From positions 15,239,515 through 15,303,514 of the forward strand of contig CM077007.1 in the NCBI GenBank assembly GCA_039090855.1: a DNA stretch of 64,000 bases, written 5' to 3'. The notes under the pieces are model-generated. The model saw only the letters and a program-made list of their open reading frames with translations, was not told the origin of the DNA and did not search any database. Source of the stretch: Macrothele yani (taxonomy: Eukaryota; Arthropoda; Arachnida; Araneae; Macrothelidae). Numbering within the stretch: the first letter of the stretch is position 1; each line of letters begins with the position of its first letter. This document shows, piece after piece, positions 36,710-46,209 of the stretch. The position numbers and the translations under genes were made by a program.

Positions 36710-37582
36710 TGCTACAATATGTAAGTCGATTTTCATAAACTGCATAGCTTAAAATTTTTCTACCTGCCCAAATATCAAAAAAAGTATAACAGAACCATCA
36801 GATGTGAAATGTCTCTCCCTAACTAATAGCCTAAAAAGAAAGACAAAATTTGTAAGCTAACATGATGAAAACCTTATAAGGCCATTTAACACTAACAGAT
36901 GTTTGCAAGAAGTAAGAGATTACCAATTAAATGTTTCTCTTGGCCTTTGAATGACTAGATAATTATCTGATGGTTGAGTAATTGGAGTTTTATGTTCATC
37001 CTAACAGCACTGTATCTCATTGTTCTAGATAATCTATGCCGTAAATTAAAGATGGGCATTTATGGGGTCGCGCAAGTTGCAACCGCGAGGGGCCCCGCAC
37101 ATGGAGGTAGGCCCCGCATTCCGGATTGCCACCGATTCCCTCTGAAAAGAAATGTAAAGCAAGGAGGAAATAAAGAGGAGGAAAAAAGAGGGAAAAAGTT
37201 GTGTTGATGAATATAATATTTTGCGGATTCATAGAAAAACAGTCATGGTTCTATCTTTATATAGTGCTTGTCGTCTGTTCACTACTTAAGAAATGTAAAG
37301 TTGACTATTCTGCTTGACAAGCGGGTAAAAGTTTGCTAACTGTAAAGTAATTTCATTTGTGCATGCTGGCGACACTGACCACTGATAATGTCGCAACATA
37401 ACCTTAAAATATCGTCTATAATTTGTACTTCTGTGTTGCCCTTCGATTTCCACGTTGTGGTATTATACAGTGTTACTTTATATTGTGATTACTAACATCT
37501 AACCTTGCCCTTAAAATAGGCATCATTACAGCTGTTGCTTCTCTTTTGTTTACATATAGTTTAGGTGACTGATTCTCCTGAA
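36710..37582. other. Non-coding stretch before hAT pseudogene
   Basis: No gene is recognised. A GC-rich patch at 37065-37130 (GGGGCCCCGC with repeated AGGCCCCGC) may be the terminal region of the following hAT element. No matching opposite terminus was found. Confidence 0.4.
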
Positions 37583-39110
37583 AATGAAGCCAGTAAAACG
37601 AATATATGAGTCAGGTTACGAAAAGTGAAAGAAGAAAAAGAGAAAGACGAATGTCTTCAAAAGCAAAAGGATAGTTTATTAGCATTCCTACAAAAGCCTG
37701 TGCAGAGTCATACCGGTGATGAGCGAATTGAGCAAAAGCCTCCGGATTCATGAGCTTCGAAAGAAAATGTGCAACTGGAACCTATACAGGCCCCACACTA
37801 TTCCAGCTTAGACAACAACGATGGGAAGTCTAGCAGGGAAGCGCCAAGGGGGTTCATTGGGTGCAAAACACCTGGGTGCCAACTTCTGGGGGCCGTAGGA
37901 TGCCTCAATCAAATTTTACAGTTGACGAAAATGTTTGTGACATTAATTTGTCTAATTCTTTGGTTTCTTGCCCATAAAATCTCACAAAATGGAGCATTTG
38001 AAAGATACTGTCTTGAAAAAGATTTCAGATCTAGGGCTAGATATAAAAAACTGTAGAGGCCAATGCTATGACAATGCCTTGAACATGTCAGGAGTATATG
38101 CTGGTCCTCAAGCAAAAATAACTGAAAGAAGTCCCACAGCATTTTATGTACCATGCTCAAACCATTCTTTCAATTTAGTAGGTAATAATGCTGCTGAATG
38201 CTGCAGCTATGCTGAAGCTCACTTTGATTTTGTTCAAAAAGTATATACTTTTTTTTTGGCGTCCACTCATCGTTGGGAAAAACATAAATCCCACCTTCAA
38301 CCACATCAACACATTGTGAAACAGTTGAGTGATACTTGATGGTCAGCAAGAACTGATGCTGTATCAGCCTTACGAAGAGCTTATAGTGAGATTAGAAAAG
38401 CGTTGATTAAACTTTCCGAGTGTGAAACTGAAATGGCTTTTGCCAAAACAGAGGCAAAATCATTAGCAAAAATGTTTTACAAATATGAAACTGCCTTCAT
38501 GACTATTTTGTGAGACCTGCTGTTGCAACGAATAGGCCACCTCGGTGGCGCAGTGGTCTGAGCGATGGCTTCTGATCATTTGTCCGAGATAAGTCCGAGT
38601 TCAAATCCCGGTGAGGCATGGATGTTGTGTTTGTCTTACAGTGCTGGCTCTCTCCCTTCCCTGGAACCAGTGGCCCTAAATTAGGGTAAGGTGACTGCTT
38701 ATAACCCACTTAGTTGCTCAAGGGGGTCATTAAACGTCCAATAAAAAAAAATCGACAAATCAGCAAATCCTGGCAGGAAGAAGATGGAAACATGAAGATG
38801 GCAGTAGATCTATTTCAGTCTCTTAAACTCTTCAGTGATGACATACGTTATGACTATTCTGGCATTGACATGGAAGCCTCGACTTTGTCTACATCTATGG
38901 AGCAAGAACAACCAGACAATAATGATAGTTACAAAAGGAGAATAAAAAGGAAGAGCTTTGCTGATGTGAGAAAGCACAGACAATGAAGTTCATCTGGAGG
39001 GAAAAGAAAAGATTTGAGTGGAAATACTGAATGCTATCTGTGACAACCCGGTAGCTGATCTGGAGAAAGAAAAGCAAAGTCAGGATAAAAAATACTGTTT
39101 GGGAAAACTG
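37583..39110 (+). pseudogene. hAT-type transposase pseudogene 1
   Basis: It starts MKPVKRIYESG with a lysine-rich stretch and LLAFLQKP, typical of the N-terminus of hAT/ZMYM-like transposases. Further on, LKDTVLKKISDLGLDIKNCR with GQCYDNALNMSG, FYVPCSNHSFNLVGNNA and VYTFFLASTHRWEKHKSHL match the DUF4371/RNase-H-like core of this family. Stops at 37752 and 38338 and frame changes break it. A SINE at 38528-38747 is inserted before the C-terminal part (DLFQSLKLFSDDIRYDY). Confidence 0.7.
38528..38747 (+). mobile_element. tRNA-derived SINE, copy 2
   Basis: Same family as 6703-6925: tRNA-like head CGGTGGCGCAGTGGTCTGAG, B box GTTCAAATCC (mutated), shared body with CTCCCTTCCCTGGAACCAGT and TAAATTAGGG, and an A-rich tail at 38741-38750. 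It interrupts the hAT pseudogene. Confidence 0.8.
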
Positions 39111-39688
39111 CAACACCATGAAGGAATGATGGTAATCACATGAAACTTGTAATCACGTGAGGTCATGCAGAGCAGGGTAGGACATGCAAACGATTAGAAG
39201 TGCAGAGTCACTGTGCATGCCCGGACCCAGCAGCTCCCTGTGGACGGTCACTGAGGGGTATTAAGAGAGGGCTGTCTACAATGGCACCCATATGAGTACT
39301 TTTAGAGAGAGGGGGGGGGGGGCTAAGAAAAATCCTTACCTCCTTCAAGACTGTCAAACATTTTAGTACATGTACAATATACTAAAATACAACAAAAATA
39401 ATTGATACAATCATTAATATCTTATTTTTTTAAAAATGCTTTAAAAAAAAAGGTTTCATGCACTAGATTCCAATCCACTAGGTGCCAAATGCAGAATAAC
39501 AAATCATGTCAATCATCACTTCATTTGAGAATTGAGCTAAAAATTAACAGTATACAAGGTTCTTTCAAAAGTAACCTTGAGTCATTAATCGTTGGTTAGC
39601 CTTTATGTAATTTGTTACACTGAAAATATTTTCTCTGAAAATTTAATATGACCATAATATGATATTTTTCTTTTGTCATATCTAACAG
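39111..39688. other. Intronic stretch before exon F
   Basis: No gene is recognised. It includes a G-run at 39312-39322 and a moderately GC-rich patch at 39150-39270 of unknown origin. Confidence 0.5.
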
Positions 39689-39950
39689 AAAGGAAACATT
39701 CACTGCAAAGAGAAATCTTGTCCTTCTGTGACATGCTCTCATCCAGTCCCAGGTGATTGCTGTGATGAATGTCGAGCTGATTGCTGGCTAGATGGTGCTC
39801 GCTATACTCATTGGCAAGTGTTTCCTCATCCCCAAGATCCATGCAAAGAATGTGTCTGCAGGAAAGGAAATATAACTTGCAAAGCAAAGAAGTGTCTTCC
39901 TGTGAAATGTTCATTTCCTTCTGAGAATCAGTGTTGCCCATCATGTACAG
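39689..39950 (+). CDS. VWC gene exon F
   Basis: 262 bp, phase 0 to 1, acceptor aacag ending at 39688. It begins KGNIHC, completing the exon E domain with GDCCDEC. It then encodes a whole VWC domain (CWLDGARYTHWQVF, DPCKECVC, GNITC, NQCCPSC). Its layout is the same as exon B. The donor gttcgc is weaker than the others in the gene, but the frame and phase agree with exon G. Confidence 0.88.
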
Positions 39951-40590
39951 GTTCGCAAATTTTTGCATTCACATATACCAGTTGTCTCATGAATACTGTT
40001 TGAATCATGAACAGCAGATTACAAAAAACAAAACAAAAAAACACACAAATGACATTAATTGAAAATGTAATGTATGAAACTTCAGAACTAAAGACATTTT
40101 TCAACCTAAATAAAAAGTTTTCAATTACTGTGGAGTAAACTGGTTTTGAGGTGAAAAACAAATACACATGCCTTCCAGCAAATTTTCTACTGGCTGAAGA
40201 GATTCCTGGTCAAAGTGTTGTTGAAGCACCAAGAATAAATGAGAAAATATATTGGATGAGATATTGGTTCCCAGCCGAAGTTTTTGATTTTTCATATTGC
40301 CTTTCTTACCCTTTGGGGGAAGGGGGGGTATTCATGTGAATTATAACTCTCCTTTGACTGGCTTGTCACAGGTTTTATGCTTTAAAGTAACCTTTCAATA
40401 GCTAAGAAGAGATACAGTAGAACTTAGAGGCAGTGGATTAATTTTAGTGAGAGCAGCTCAAAATGTTTCTTTAATATCTCACCGAATGCTCAATGACTTA
40501 TTTTGGGCGCAGACCAAATTCAGTATGCATCTGTTAGTCCACTGCTGTCTGTGCTTAACTTTCATTACAAAACAGGCACTTGAAGTATAA

Positions 40591-41393
40591 CTACTATTAA
40601 AAACAGTGACCATACTGTTCATCACGTAAATTCATGTACATATATGCATAGATTGAAGCAGTAAGGTCCAAAATAACGAAATGAAAAATAAACAGAATGA
40701 ACTTTGGTGGTAAGACTCAACTCACAGTAGATTATAGGCCTATTGCTTGTGAAGGTCATATCTTTTTAAGTAGATTAAGCTTATTGCTTGTGAAAGTCGT
40801 ATTATTTTGTCATAGTGATTCTGTACTTACAAAATGAACCAGAAGATACACAAGTTGAATAGAACAAAGTTTCAAGCTAAAATTCTGATACTATGAAAAG
40901 AATGTTCGATGAAAACAGCAATTAAAATCACGAAAGTTAAACTACGAAACGAATAAAAACGATGAAAAGGACCCAACTTATTTCATCATTGTAACATAAG
41001 TTGGGTCCTTTTCATCGTTTTTATTCATTTTATGTTTTCATTTTTGTGATTTTAATTGCTGTTTTCATCGAACGTTCTGTCATAGTATTGGAATTTTATA
41101 TTGAGACTTTGTTCTATTCAGCTCGTGTATCTTCTGGTTTATTTTGTAATTACTGAATCACTATGATGAAATAATACGACTTTCACAAGCAATAAGCCTA
41201 ATCTACTGTAATCTACTTGAAAAGATATGACCTTCACAAGCGATAGGTCTAATCTACCATGAGGTGAGTCTTACCGCTAAAGTTCATTCTGTTTATTATT
41301 TATTTCGCTATTTTGGACCTAACAGCTTCAATTTATGCATACATGTACATGAATTTATGTGATGAACAACATGGTCACTGCTTTTAATAGTAG
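40591..41393. repeat. 800-bp foldback (inverted repeat)
   Basis: Arms 40591-40981 and 40996-41393 are inverted copies with scattered mismatches and a 14-bp spacer. The innermost part GAAAAGGACCCAACTTAT pairs perfectly with its partner. No coding sequence is seen. It lies in the intron between exons F and G. Class unknown. Confidence 0.85.
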
Positions 41394-42108
41394 ATATATT
41401 TTAATGTCAATAAACACATATTGTCCACCATATGCTATTTCGCATTTAAGAGAAGATGAAAACAGGCACTTTTTATCTCCAGTAACAAAACAATCACACC
41501 AGAAACACAACATTGATGACTTTGCAGTGAACTGCAGATTTCGACTCCCTGTATGTTGTGTTATGATGACAGTTCATGTAGGACCCACTAACTAAACTTC
41601 GACACTTTTCTCTTTTCAAAGGTTGAAGGTTGTTTGAATGAGTTTTCCCAAATGGACTGATTTCCGATAAAATAATTGGAGGAAAATGTTGAGGCTAAAT
41701 TAGAGGAAATATTGAGGCTTTACATATAGTGATAGTGATTTACTTAACTACAGAAATGAATCCAAAATATTTAAAGGGCAATTTGACAGTGAATAATTAA
41801 TACTTGTTCACTTTAAATATGCATTCATAGTTCTGAACATAATCATTTTCGTTAACTGTCAACAGAAATAGAAAAAAAATTCAGATGTTACTACATATTA
41901 TTTTACCTCTTTAGAATATCATCAAGCCTTTAAACATAAATAGTTAATTGACTTACCAACAAAATAAGTAATACTTGAAACCATAAAAGCAGACAACAAA
42001 ACATGTATATTTTTTACAATATTTTTTTTTATCATTCTCACAATAAAAATGAAAGATTACTTTTCAAGATGTGCTGCTTTCTTTAACTTAAATAGCTTAC
42101 TTTTTTAG
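41394..42108. other. Intronic stretch before exon G
   Basis: AT-rich. No gene or repeat element is recognised. Confidence 0.5.
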
Positions 42109-42285
42109 ATTGTTATTACAAAGGGATGCTCATTTTGAATGGGAAGACAATGGACTCTGATGGTTCAGACAAGTGCAGTACTTGCCGCTGTCAGAATGGA
42201 AATATCAAGTGCCAGCCTCGACTATGCCCAGTTGTTCATTGCAGTAACCCTGTTATGGAAGGCTGCTGTCCTGTCTGTCACTTAG
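42109..42285 (+). CDS. VWC gene exon G (one complete VWC domain)
   Basis: 177 bp, phase 1 to 1, acceptor tttttag ending at 42108 and donor gtaagc. It encodes DCYYKGMLILNGKTM, KCSTCRC, GNIKC, and EGCCPVC. This domain has SDKCSTC where most of the others have PCxxC, so the usual Pro before the third cysteine is replaced by Lys. Confidence 0.9.
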
Positions 42286-42842
42286 GTAAGCATTGCAAAC
42301 ATCATGATGTACTAAAATCAAAAGAATTAAATGCTAATACCAATATGATACAGTGCAAAATGCAGAAAAAACATTTATTGTGGTTTAACAAACATTCACG
42401 TGTCTGGGGAAAAATGCATTTGTTAAAATAGTTCATTATTTCTGTGTCCTTATAGTTAGTTAGTCTGTAACATGTGCATTGGTTGTATCAGCTCCCATAA
42501 CTCATCTGATGAAATGTTTTATATGATAAAAGAAGAATGTCCCACTGAAAGCTAGATCTCAATTTCTTTGAAATGCATGCCAGAGTGCAACATACAGCAC
42601 AGATGGAAAGTTCCCATTTTGTGTGGAAGGGAAGGACATCATGGTATTCATCTCTTATCTTGAAGTCAAACACTATCCCCCGGTAGTGGAAATTATCCTG
42701 TGTCTCGCATTAATCTACATGCTAGAGATATTTTATCCCAAATTCTTTGGATCTGGCATTAAATTTCTCTGACAAGTAAATTATGAAGATAAAAATGGTG
42801 CTTATTGGCCTACTGTAGGAGAACAAATGTATTTTTTATTGT

Positions 42843-42942
42843 CTGTTTTTCTTTAATTGTAGCTCAAACTTTGTTCTGTACTGCATTTCTGTTTTTCTTT
42901 AATTGTAGCTCAAACTTTGTTCTGTACTGCATTTCTGTTTTT
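42843..42942 (+). repeat. 46-bp tandem repeat near exon H acceptor
   Basis: The unit starting CTGTTTTTCTTTAATTGTAG repeats at 42843 and 42889, with a partial third copy at 42935. Each unit contains a TTTAATTGTAG that could act as a decoy splice acceptor 80-150 bp before the real acceptor at 43013. Confidence 0.8.
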
Positions 42943-43013
42943 CAAACATTTGTTTCAACATATGTATTTTTTTATAAATTCTGTATAATAATTTGTATTT
43001 GTTCCAATTTTAG

Positions 43014-43096
43014 GTTGTCTCTATAATGGGCAAGTTTACAATTTTGGAGCAGAATTTGATCATCCTACAGATCCATGCTCTGAATGTGCTTGCATG
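43014..43096 (+). CDS. VWC gene exon H (first half of a VWC domain)
   Basis: 83 bp, phase 1 to 0, acceptor tttag ending at 43013 and donor gtatgt. It encodes GCLYNGQVYNFGAEF and DPCSECACM. It has the same length and phases as exon E. The domain is incomplete at the splice site, so another phase-0 exon must follow. I find no such exon in the remaining 20.9 kb. A two-copy 46-bp tandem repeat lies just upstream of its acceptor. Confidence 0.87.
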
Positions 43097-44029
43097 GTAT
43101 GTATAACATATGAAAAAAATGTTGATTCTATGTTAATCTGATTGCTGTAATGGTTTTAATACATTTGCTTATAATGCTCCAAAAATTTCAAAGTATGGAG
43201 TAATCGAAATTATTGTCTGATGAAGAATGTGTAAGATCACAGAAATTACTGAGAAATGAATCTTCATGAAGAAATGCTTCTTGACAGCTCCAGTACATAG
43301 AAAATACATATTAGTGTCATTCTTGGCATGAAGTATATATTTCCACTGCTTTTCATGTAGTCTTCTCTTCAGAAACTTGACACTTACATCCCCCTCTTGG
43401 GCAATGCAATTTTCAAGTTTTCTGAAGAACCATCTACATAGGAACAGTGCAAATATAGGGCTTCTGTGCCAAGAATGACATTAGCATGTATTAATAATAC
43501 TACTGAAAGGGATTAGCCATAAATCTGTATTAAAATGTAATCTAAGCATTTTCCCATATATCTGGTTTATCTCCATCCCACAGAAGGGTGTTTTGGTGAG
43601 AAGAAAATCCAAACACCAAAGTCCAAGGAGGATGCATGGTCTTAGCCACAGCTGTAACAAAAAGCATATCTTTCTTTAGAGTCCAAAGCTGAATAATGAA
43701 AATGAGGTTCTATTAAAAAGAATTAAATATAGGTTATGCACATGTAATGCAGTTGTTCATTTTATTTTGCAAAAACTAAAATAAATTAATTTTTAATTTA
43801 TTTTGCATAATATATAAAGAATTCTTGAATTCATATTTTTCTAGTGTCCTTAATAATAAAAGGAAAAAACAGCAATTTTAATATCTTGTTTCATCAGATT
43901 AACAAAAAAGAATGTTATGTATGAAAGTTCTAGAAAATGAAACAGTATTTACAAAATATCAATGGAGATGGAGTGTTACCCAGTAGTTCAATTTCATTAA
44001 AAGGAAAAAAGTAAATCATGCTCTATATA
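43097..44029. other. Start of the last visible intron
   Basis: No gene is recognised. This is ordinary AT-rich sequence between VWC exon H and the DD41D element. Confidence 0.5.
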
Positions 44030-44889
44030 CAGAGTGTCTGAGAATTATTGGACACATTACAAAATTATGTACAAATAAAACTATGAGCATTGTCTGTTTT
44101 TCTATGTCACGTATTACTTACACGGTTTCTATATTTTTGTTTTGCAGAATTTTTATTCCCAGAATCCGATAGATGGCACTAGGTGTGGTCTGATGAGGAA
44201 TGTATGAGAAATGCGCAATCAGTAGTCATGTCATCCGTACAGTAGAAGGTGATGTGTGTGTGTGTGTTATGGCTTGCGGAATTAAAGTCTGTCATTAAAG
44301 TTAAAAGACAGTACTGTTTTAGAGTATGGTTGTAATCTTCCGTCAACGAATTCAATTAAACGGTGGATGAAACAGTTTAAAGAAACTAGCAATGTGAAAC
44401 ATCATGGAGGAGCCGGTAGGCCTAGCATCAGTGGTGAGACGGTTGACCAAGTTAATGAAAGTTTCCGACGAAGCTCCAGGAAATCCGTTCGTAAAGCAAG
44501 CAGTGAACTGTGCATTCCGAAATCAACAGTTCACGATATCTTGCACAAGAAATTAAAGTTTCATGCTTATAAAATTCGAATAGTGCAAAAGATGCGTGTA
44601 CGTGATCACACTCTGCAATACGATTTCGCTGTGGATATGCTGAATCGAGTGGAAAATGACGAAAACTTTCTCAGTACTGTAATTTTTAGTGATGAATCCA
44701 CATTTCATGTATCAGGTATTGTGAATCATCACAACTGTAGGATATGGGGCTGTGAACCACCTCATGCTGCTATTGAACTGGAATGTGATTCTCCAGAAGT
44801 TAATGTGTGGTGCACCCTATCAAAAAGAGAAGTGATTGGCCCTTTCTTCTTCTGCAATACTTGGATATGCTAGAAAATTTTGCTATACC

Positions 44890-45051
44890 TGTGACGTACC
44901 TGCCAGCAGGACGCACATGACATAAAGGCAGATAGGAATCAGAATAATCGTCTGCGTAGCTCAGTTGGTAGAGCGACTTGTTCCGGAATAAGCGACCTCG
45001 GGTTTGAATCCTGGCGTAGACCAAAAATGACGGAGAAATTTACTTCGTTAT
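44890..45051 (+). repeat. TRIM left LTR
   Basis: 162 bp, starting TGTGACGTACCTGCCAGCAG and ending TTTACTTCGTTAT. The tRNA-like sequence occupies 44950-45021. The end base is ambiguous by one because the duplication could be read as 4 or 5 bp. Confidence 0.85.
44950..45022 (+). ncRNA. tRNA-like sequence in left LTR
   Basis: 72 nt plus a discriminator C. Acceptor GTCTGCG pairs with CGTAGAC (one G-U), D stem is GCTC/GAGC with loop AGTTGGTA, and T arm is TCGGG, TTTGAAT, CCTGG. A box TAGCTCAGTTGG is perfect. The B box is GGTTTGAATCC, with one change from consensus. The anticodon stem does not pair in the standard register (only CTTG/TAAG with an 8-nt loop), so it is not a normal decoding tRNA. 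Confidence 0.65.
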
Positions 45052-45053
45052 AA

Positions 45054-45066
45054 TGGCGCCCGAACG
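45054..45066 (+). promoter_or_regulatory. TRIM primer-binding site
   Basis: TGGCGCCCGAACG starts two to three bases after the left LTR. The first 12 bases are complementary to the 3' end of animal tRNA-Lys (including CCA), the same primer family used by lentiviruses and many Ty3/Gypsy elements. Complementarity beyond that is poor. Confidence 0.7.
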
Positions 45067-45304
45067 ATCCGGATGACCCGGCCGTTCAAAATCTTGCATT
45101 GGTGTGATGTTATTTCCACACCGCGAGACAGGAAAAATCAGAGAATTCCTTCTCCAGCGCTTCGAAAAATAAAAAATGTGTGATGTTGCATTCCACACAG
45201 CAGATCGACTGGGAGTTCTCAAGTGCACGTTCTACAGTGGATGGCTGCCTGCAACGATTCATGGTCACGGCTGACCCGTGGGCCATGCCCCCGGCCCTCT
45301 TTTT

Positions 45305-45318
45305 GGGGGGGGGGGAGA
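45305..45318 (+). promoter_or_regulatory. TRIM polypurine tract
   Basis: Eleven G followed by AGA, directly before the right LTR, is in the position and composition expected for the plus-strand primer. It is preceded by TTTTT at 45300-45304, which could also act as a Pol III terminator. Confidence 0.7.
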
Positions 45319-45480
45319 TGTGACTTACCTGTCAGCAGGACGCACACGACATAAAGGCAGATAGGAATCAGAATAATCGTCTGCGTAGCTCAGTTGGTAG
45401 AGCGACTTGTTCCGGAATAAGCGGCCTCAGGTTCGAATCCCGGCGTAGACCAAAAATGACGGAGAAATTTACTTCGTTAT
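45319..45480 (+). repeat. TRIM right LTR
   Basis: 162 bp, starting TGTGACTTACCTGTCAGCAG and ending TTTACTTCGTTAT. It has seven differences from the left LTR, six of them transitions. The tRNA-like sequence occupies 45379-45450. Confidence 0.85.
45379..45451 (+). ncRNA. tRNA-like sequence in right LTR
   Basis: Same structure as in the left LTR. The B box GGTTCGAATCC is perfect here and the A box TAGCTCAGTTGG is identical. T stem TCAGG/CCCGG has one mismatch. Both internal Pol III promoter boxes are therefore consensus in this copy. Confidence 0.68.
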
Positions 45481-46209
45481 ATACCCCAGATGAAAAGATA
45501 TGACAACGTCGTTTTCCAACAAGACCAAGGTCATCATTGGTCAACGTGTGTACGCAAGTGCCTAAATGAGCATTTTCCCTACAGATGGATTGGGCATGGT
45601 GATCCCATTCCGTGGCCTCGTCGCTCTCCAGATCTAACTCCACTGGATTATTTCATGTGGGGTTTTGTGAAGGATCGTGTCTATCAGACGCCTTGTGCTG
45701 ATTTGCAGGAACTGAAGCAACGTATCACAGCTGCTATTAACTCCATAACTCCTCAGATGCTTGCCAATACATGGCATGAAATTGAGTATTGCTTGGACAT
45801 AGTACGAGCTCCCAAGGGATCTCACATCGAAATTTATTAACTCGTGTAGTTACATTGTAAGTTAGTACAGTAAGTTCCTTTCTATCTGTTTAATGTTTTG
45901 TTTTATATAATTTTGTAATGTATCCAATAATTCTCGGACACCCTGTATATTCACACGGTTTTTTTTAAATATATTACTAAGTTATGGTTCAAGCCACACT
46001 AAAGCAGCAGAGTTATAATCACAGATTTAATAACAAGAAGAAATTTCACGAATTATCTTCTGCCAAGTTTCAACAGCAGGCAGTACTAAAAATAACAAAA
46101 ATGGTAATAGCCAGTGGTTTTTACGTCACAGTAGAACAAGCCTTCTAGCTGTTTGGCAAATTTCTTTTGGCAATAGTCCTCAAAGCTCTTATTGAACATA
46201 TCTACAGAT

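Larger units (their letters stand above)
7647..43096 (+). other. VWC-repeat gene, internal portion (8 exons)
   Basis: Eight exons at 7647-7823, 16796-17069, 24012-24188, 31014-31184, 32930-33012, 39689-39950, 42109-42285 and 43014-43096 encode a chain of cysteine-rich VWC domains (CxxCxC half, then CC..C half). All junctions have AG/GT borders, and the phases chain without conflict as 0-0, 0-1, 1-1, 1-1, 1-0, 0-1, 1-1, 1-0. Proteins built from many VWC domains (Kielin/chordin-like, crossveinless-2/BMPER, CRIM1) are secreted or membrane-bound modulators of BMP ligands. The number of tandem VWC units without other domains fits a Kielin/chordin-like protein best, but the ends of the gene are outside the window, so a precise orthologue is not claimed. 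No signal peptide, TIL, VWD or transmembrane part is visible. Confidence 0.85.
44890..45480 (+). mobile_element. TRIM-type non-autonomous LTR retrotransposon with tRNA-like sequence in each LTR
   Basis: 591 bp: left LTR 44890-45051, internal region 45052-45318, right LTR 45319-45480. The target-site duplication ATACC is present at 44885-44889 and 45481-45485, and the empty site is seen in the sister DD41D copy (GCTATACCCC on the complement around 20155). Each LTR is 162 bp and begins TGTGAC; the two differ at 7 positions. The internal region starts with a primer-binding site (TGGCGCCCGAACG) and ends with a G-rich polypurine tract. It has no coding capacity, which defines a terminal-repeat retrotransposon in miniature. 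Orientation is set by PBS left and PPT right. Confidence 0.85.
44160..45840 (+). pseudogene. DD41D transposase, interrupted by TRIM
   Basis: The region before 44367 is frameshifted. 44367-44873 encodes MKQFKETSNVKHHGGAGRPS, the helix-turn-helix part, then FSDESTFHVSG (first Asp) and VNVWCTLSKREVIGPFFF. A stop at 44871 precedes the TRIM insertion. 45490-45840 resumes with KRYDNVVFQQDQGHHWST (second Asp, altered AP motif), then RRSPDLTPLDYFMWG (third Asp). One residue is missing between the last two Asp compared with the intact spacing of 41. Confidence 0.88.
44030..45945 (+). mobile_element. DD41D (rosa-like) element, family 2, copy 2, split by a TRIM
   Basis: Bounded by TA (44028-44029 and 45946-45947), with termini CAGAGTGTCTGAGAATTATT and the complement of CAGGGTGTCCGAGAATTATT. 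Without the inserted 591-bp TRIM and its 5-bp duplication the element is 1320 bp, close to the 1331 bp of copy 1 (19699-21029). The uninterrupted sequence in copy 1 shows the target site intact. Confidence 0.9.

Noticed and set aside
37769..38056. Separate small gene at 37769
   Set aside because: It is a mixture of frames within the hAT pseudogene. The meaningful frame starts near 37968.
45040..45228. 62-codon minus-strand frame in the TRIM interior
   Set aside because: It overlaps the PBS and LTR, has no homologous features, and TRIMs are non-coding.
44950..45451. Two genuine tRNA genes
   Set aside because: The anticodon stem does not pair in the standard register, and both lie at the same position inside LTRs with a target duplication around the whole unit.
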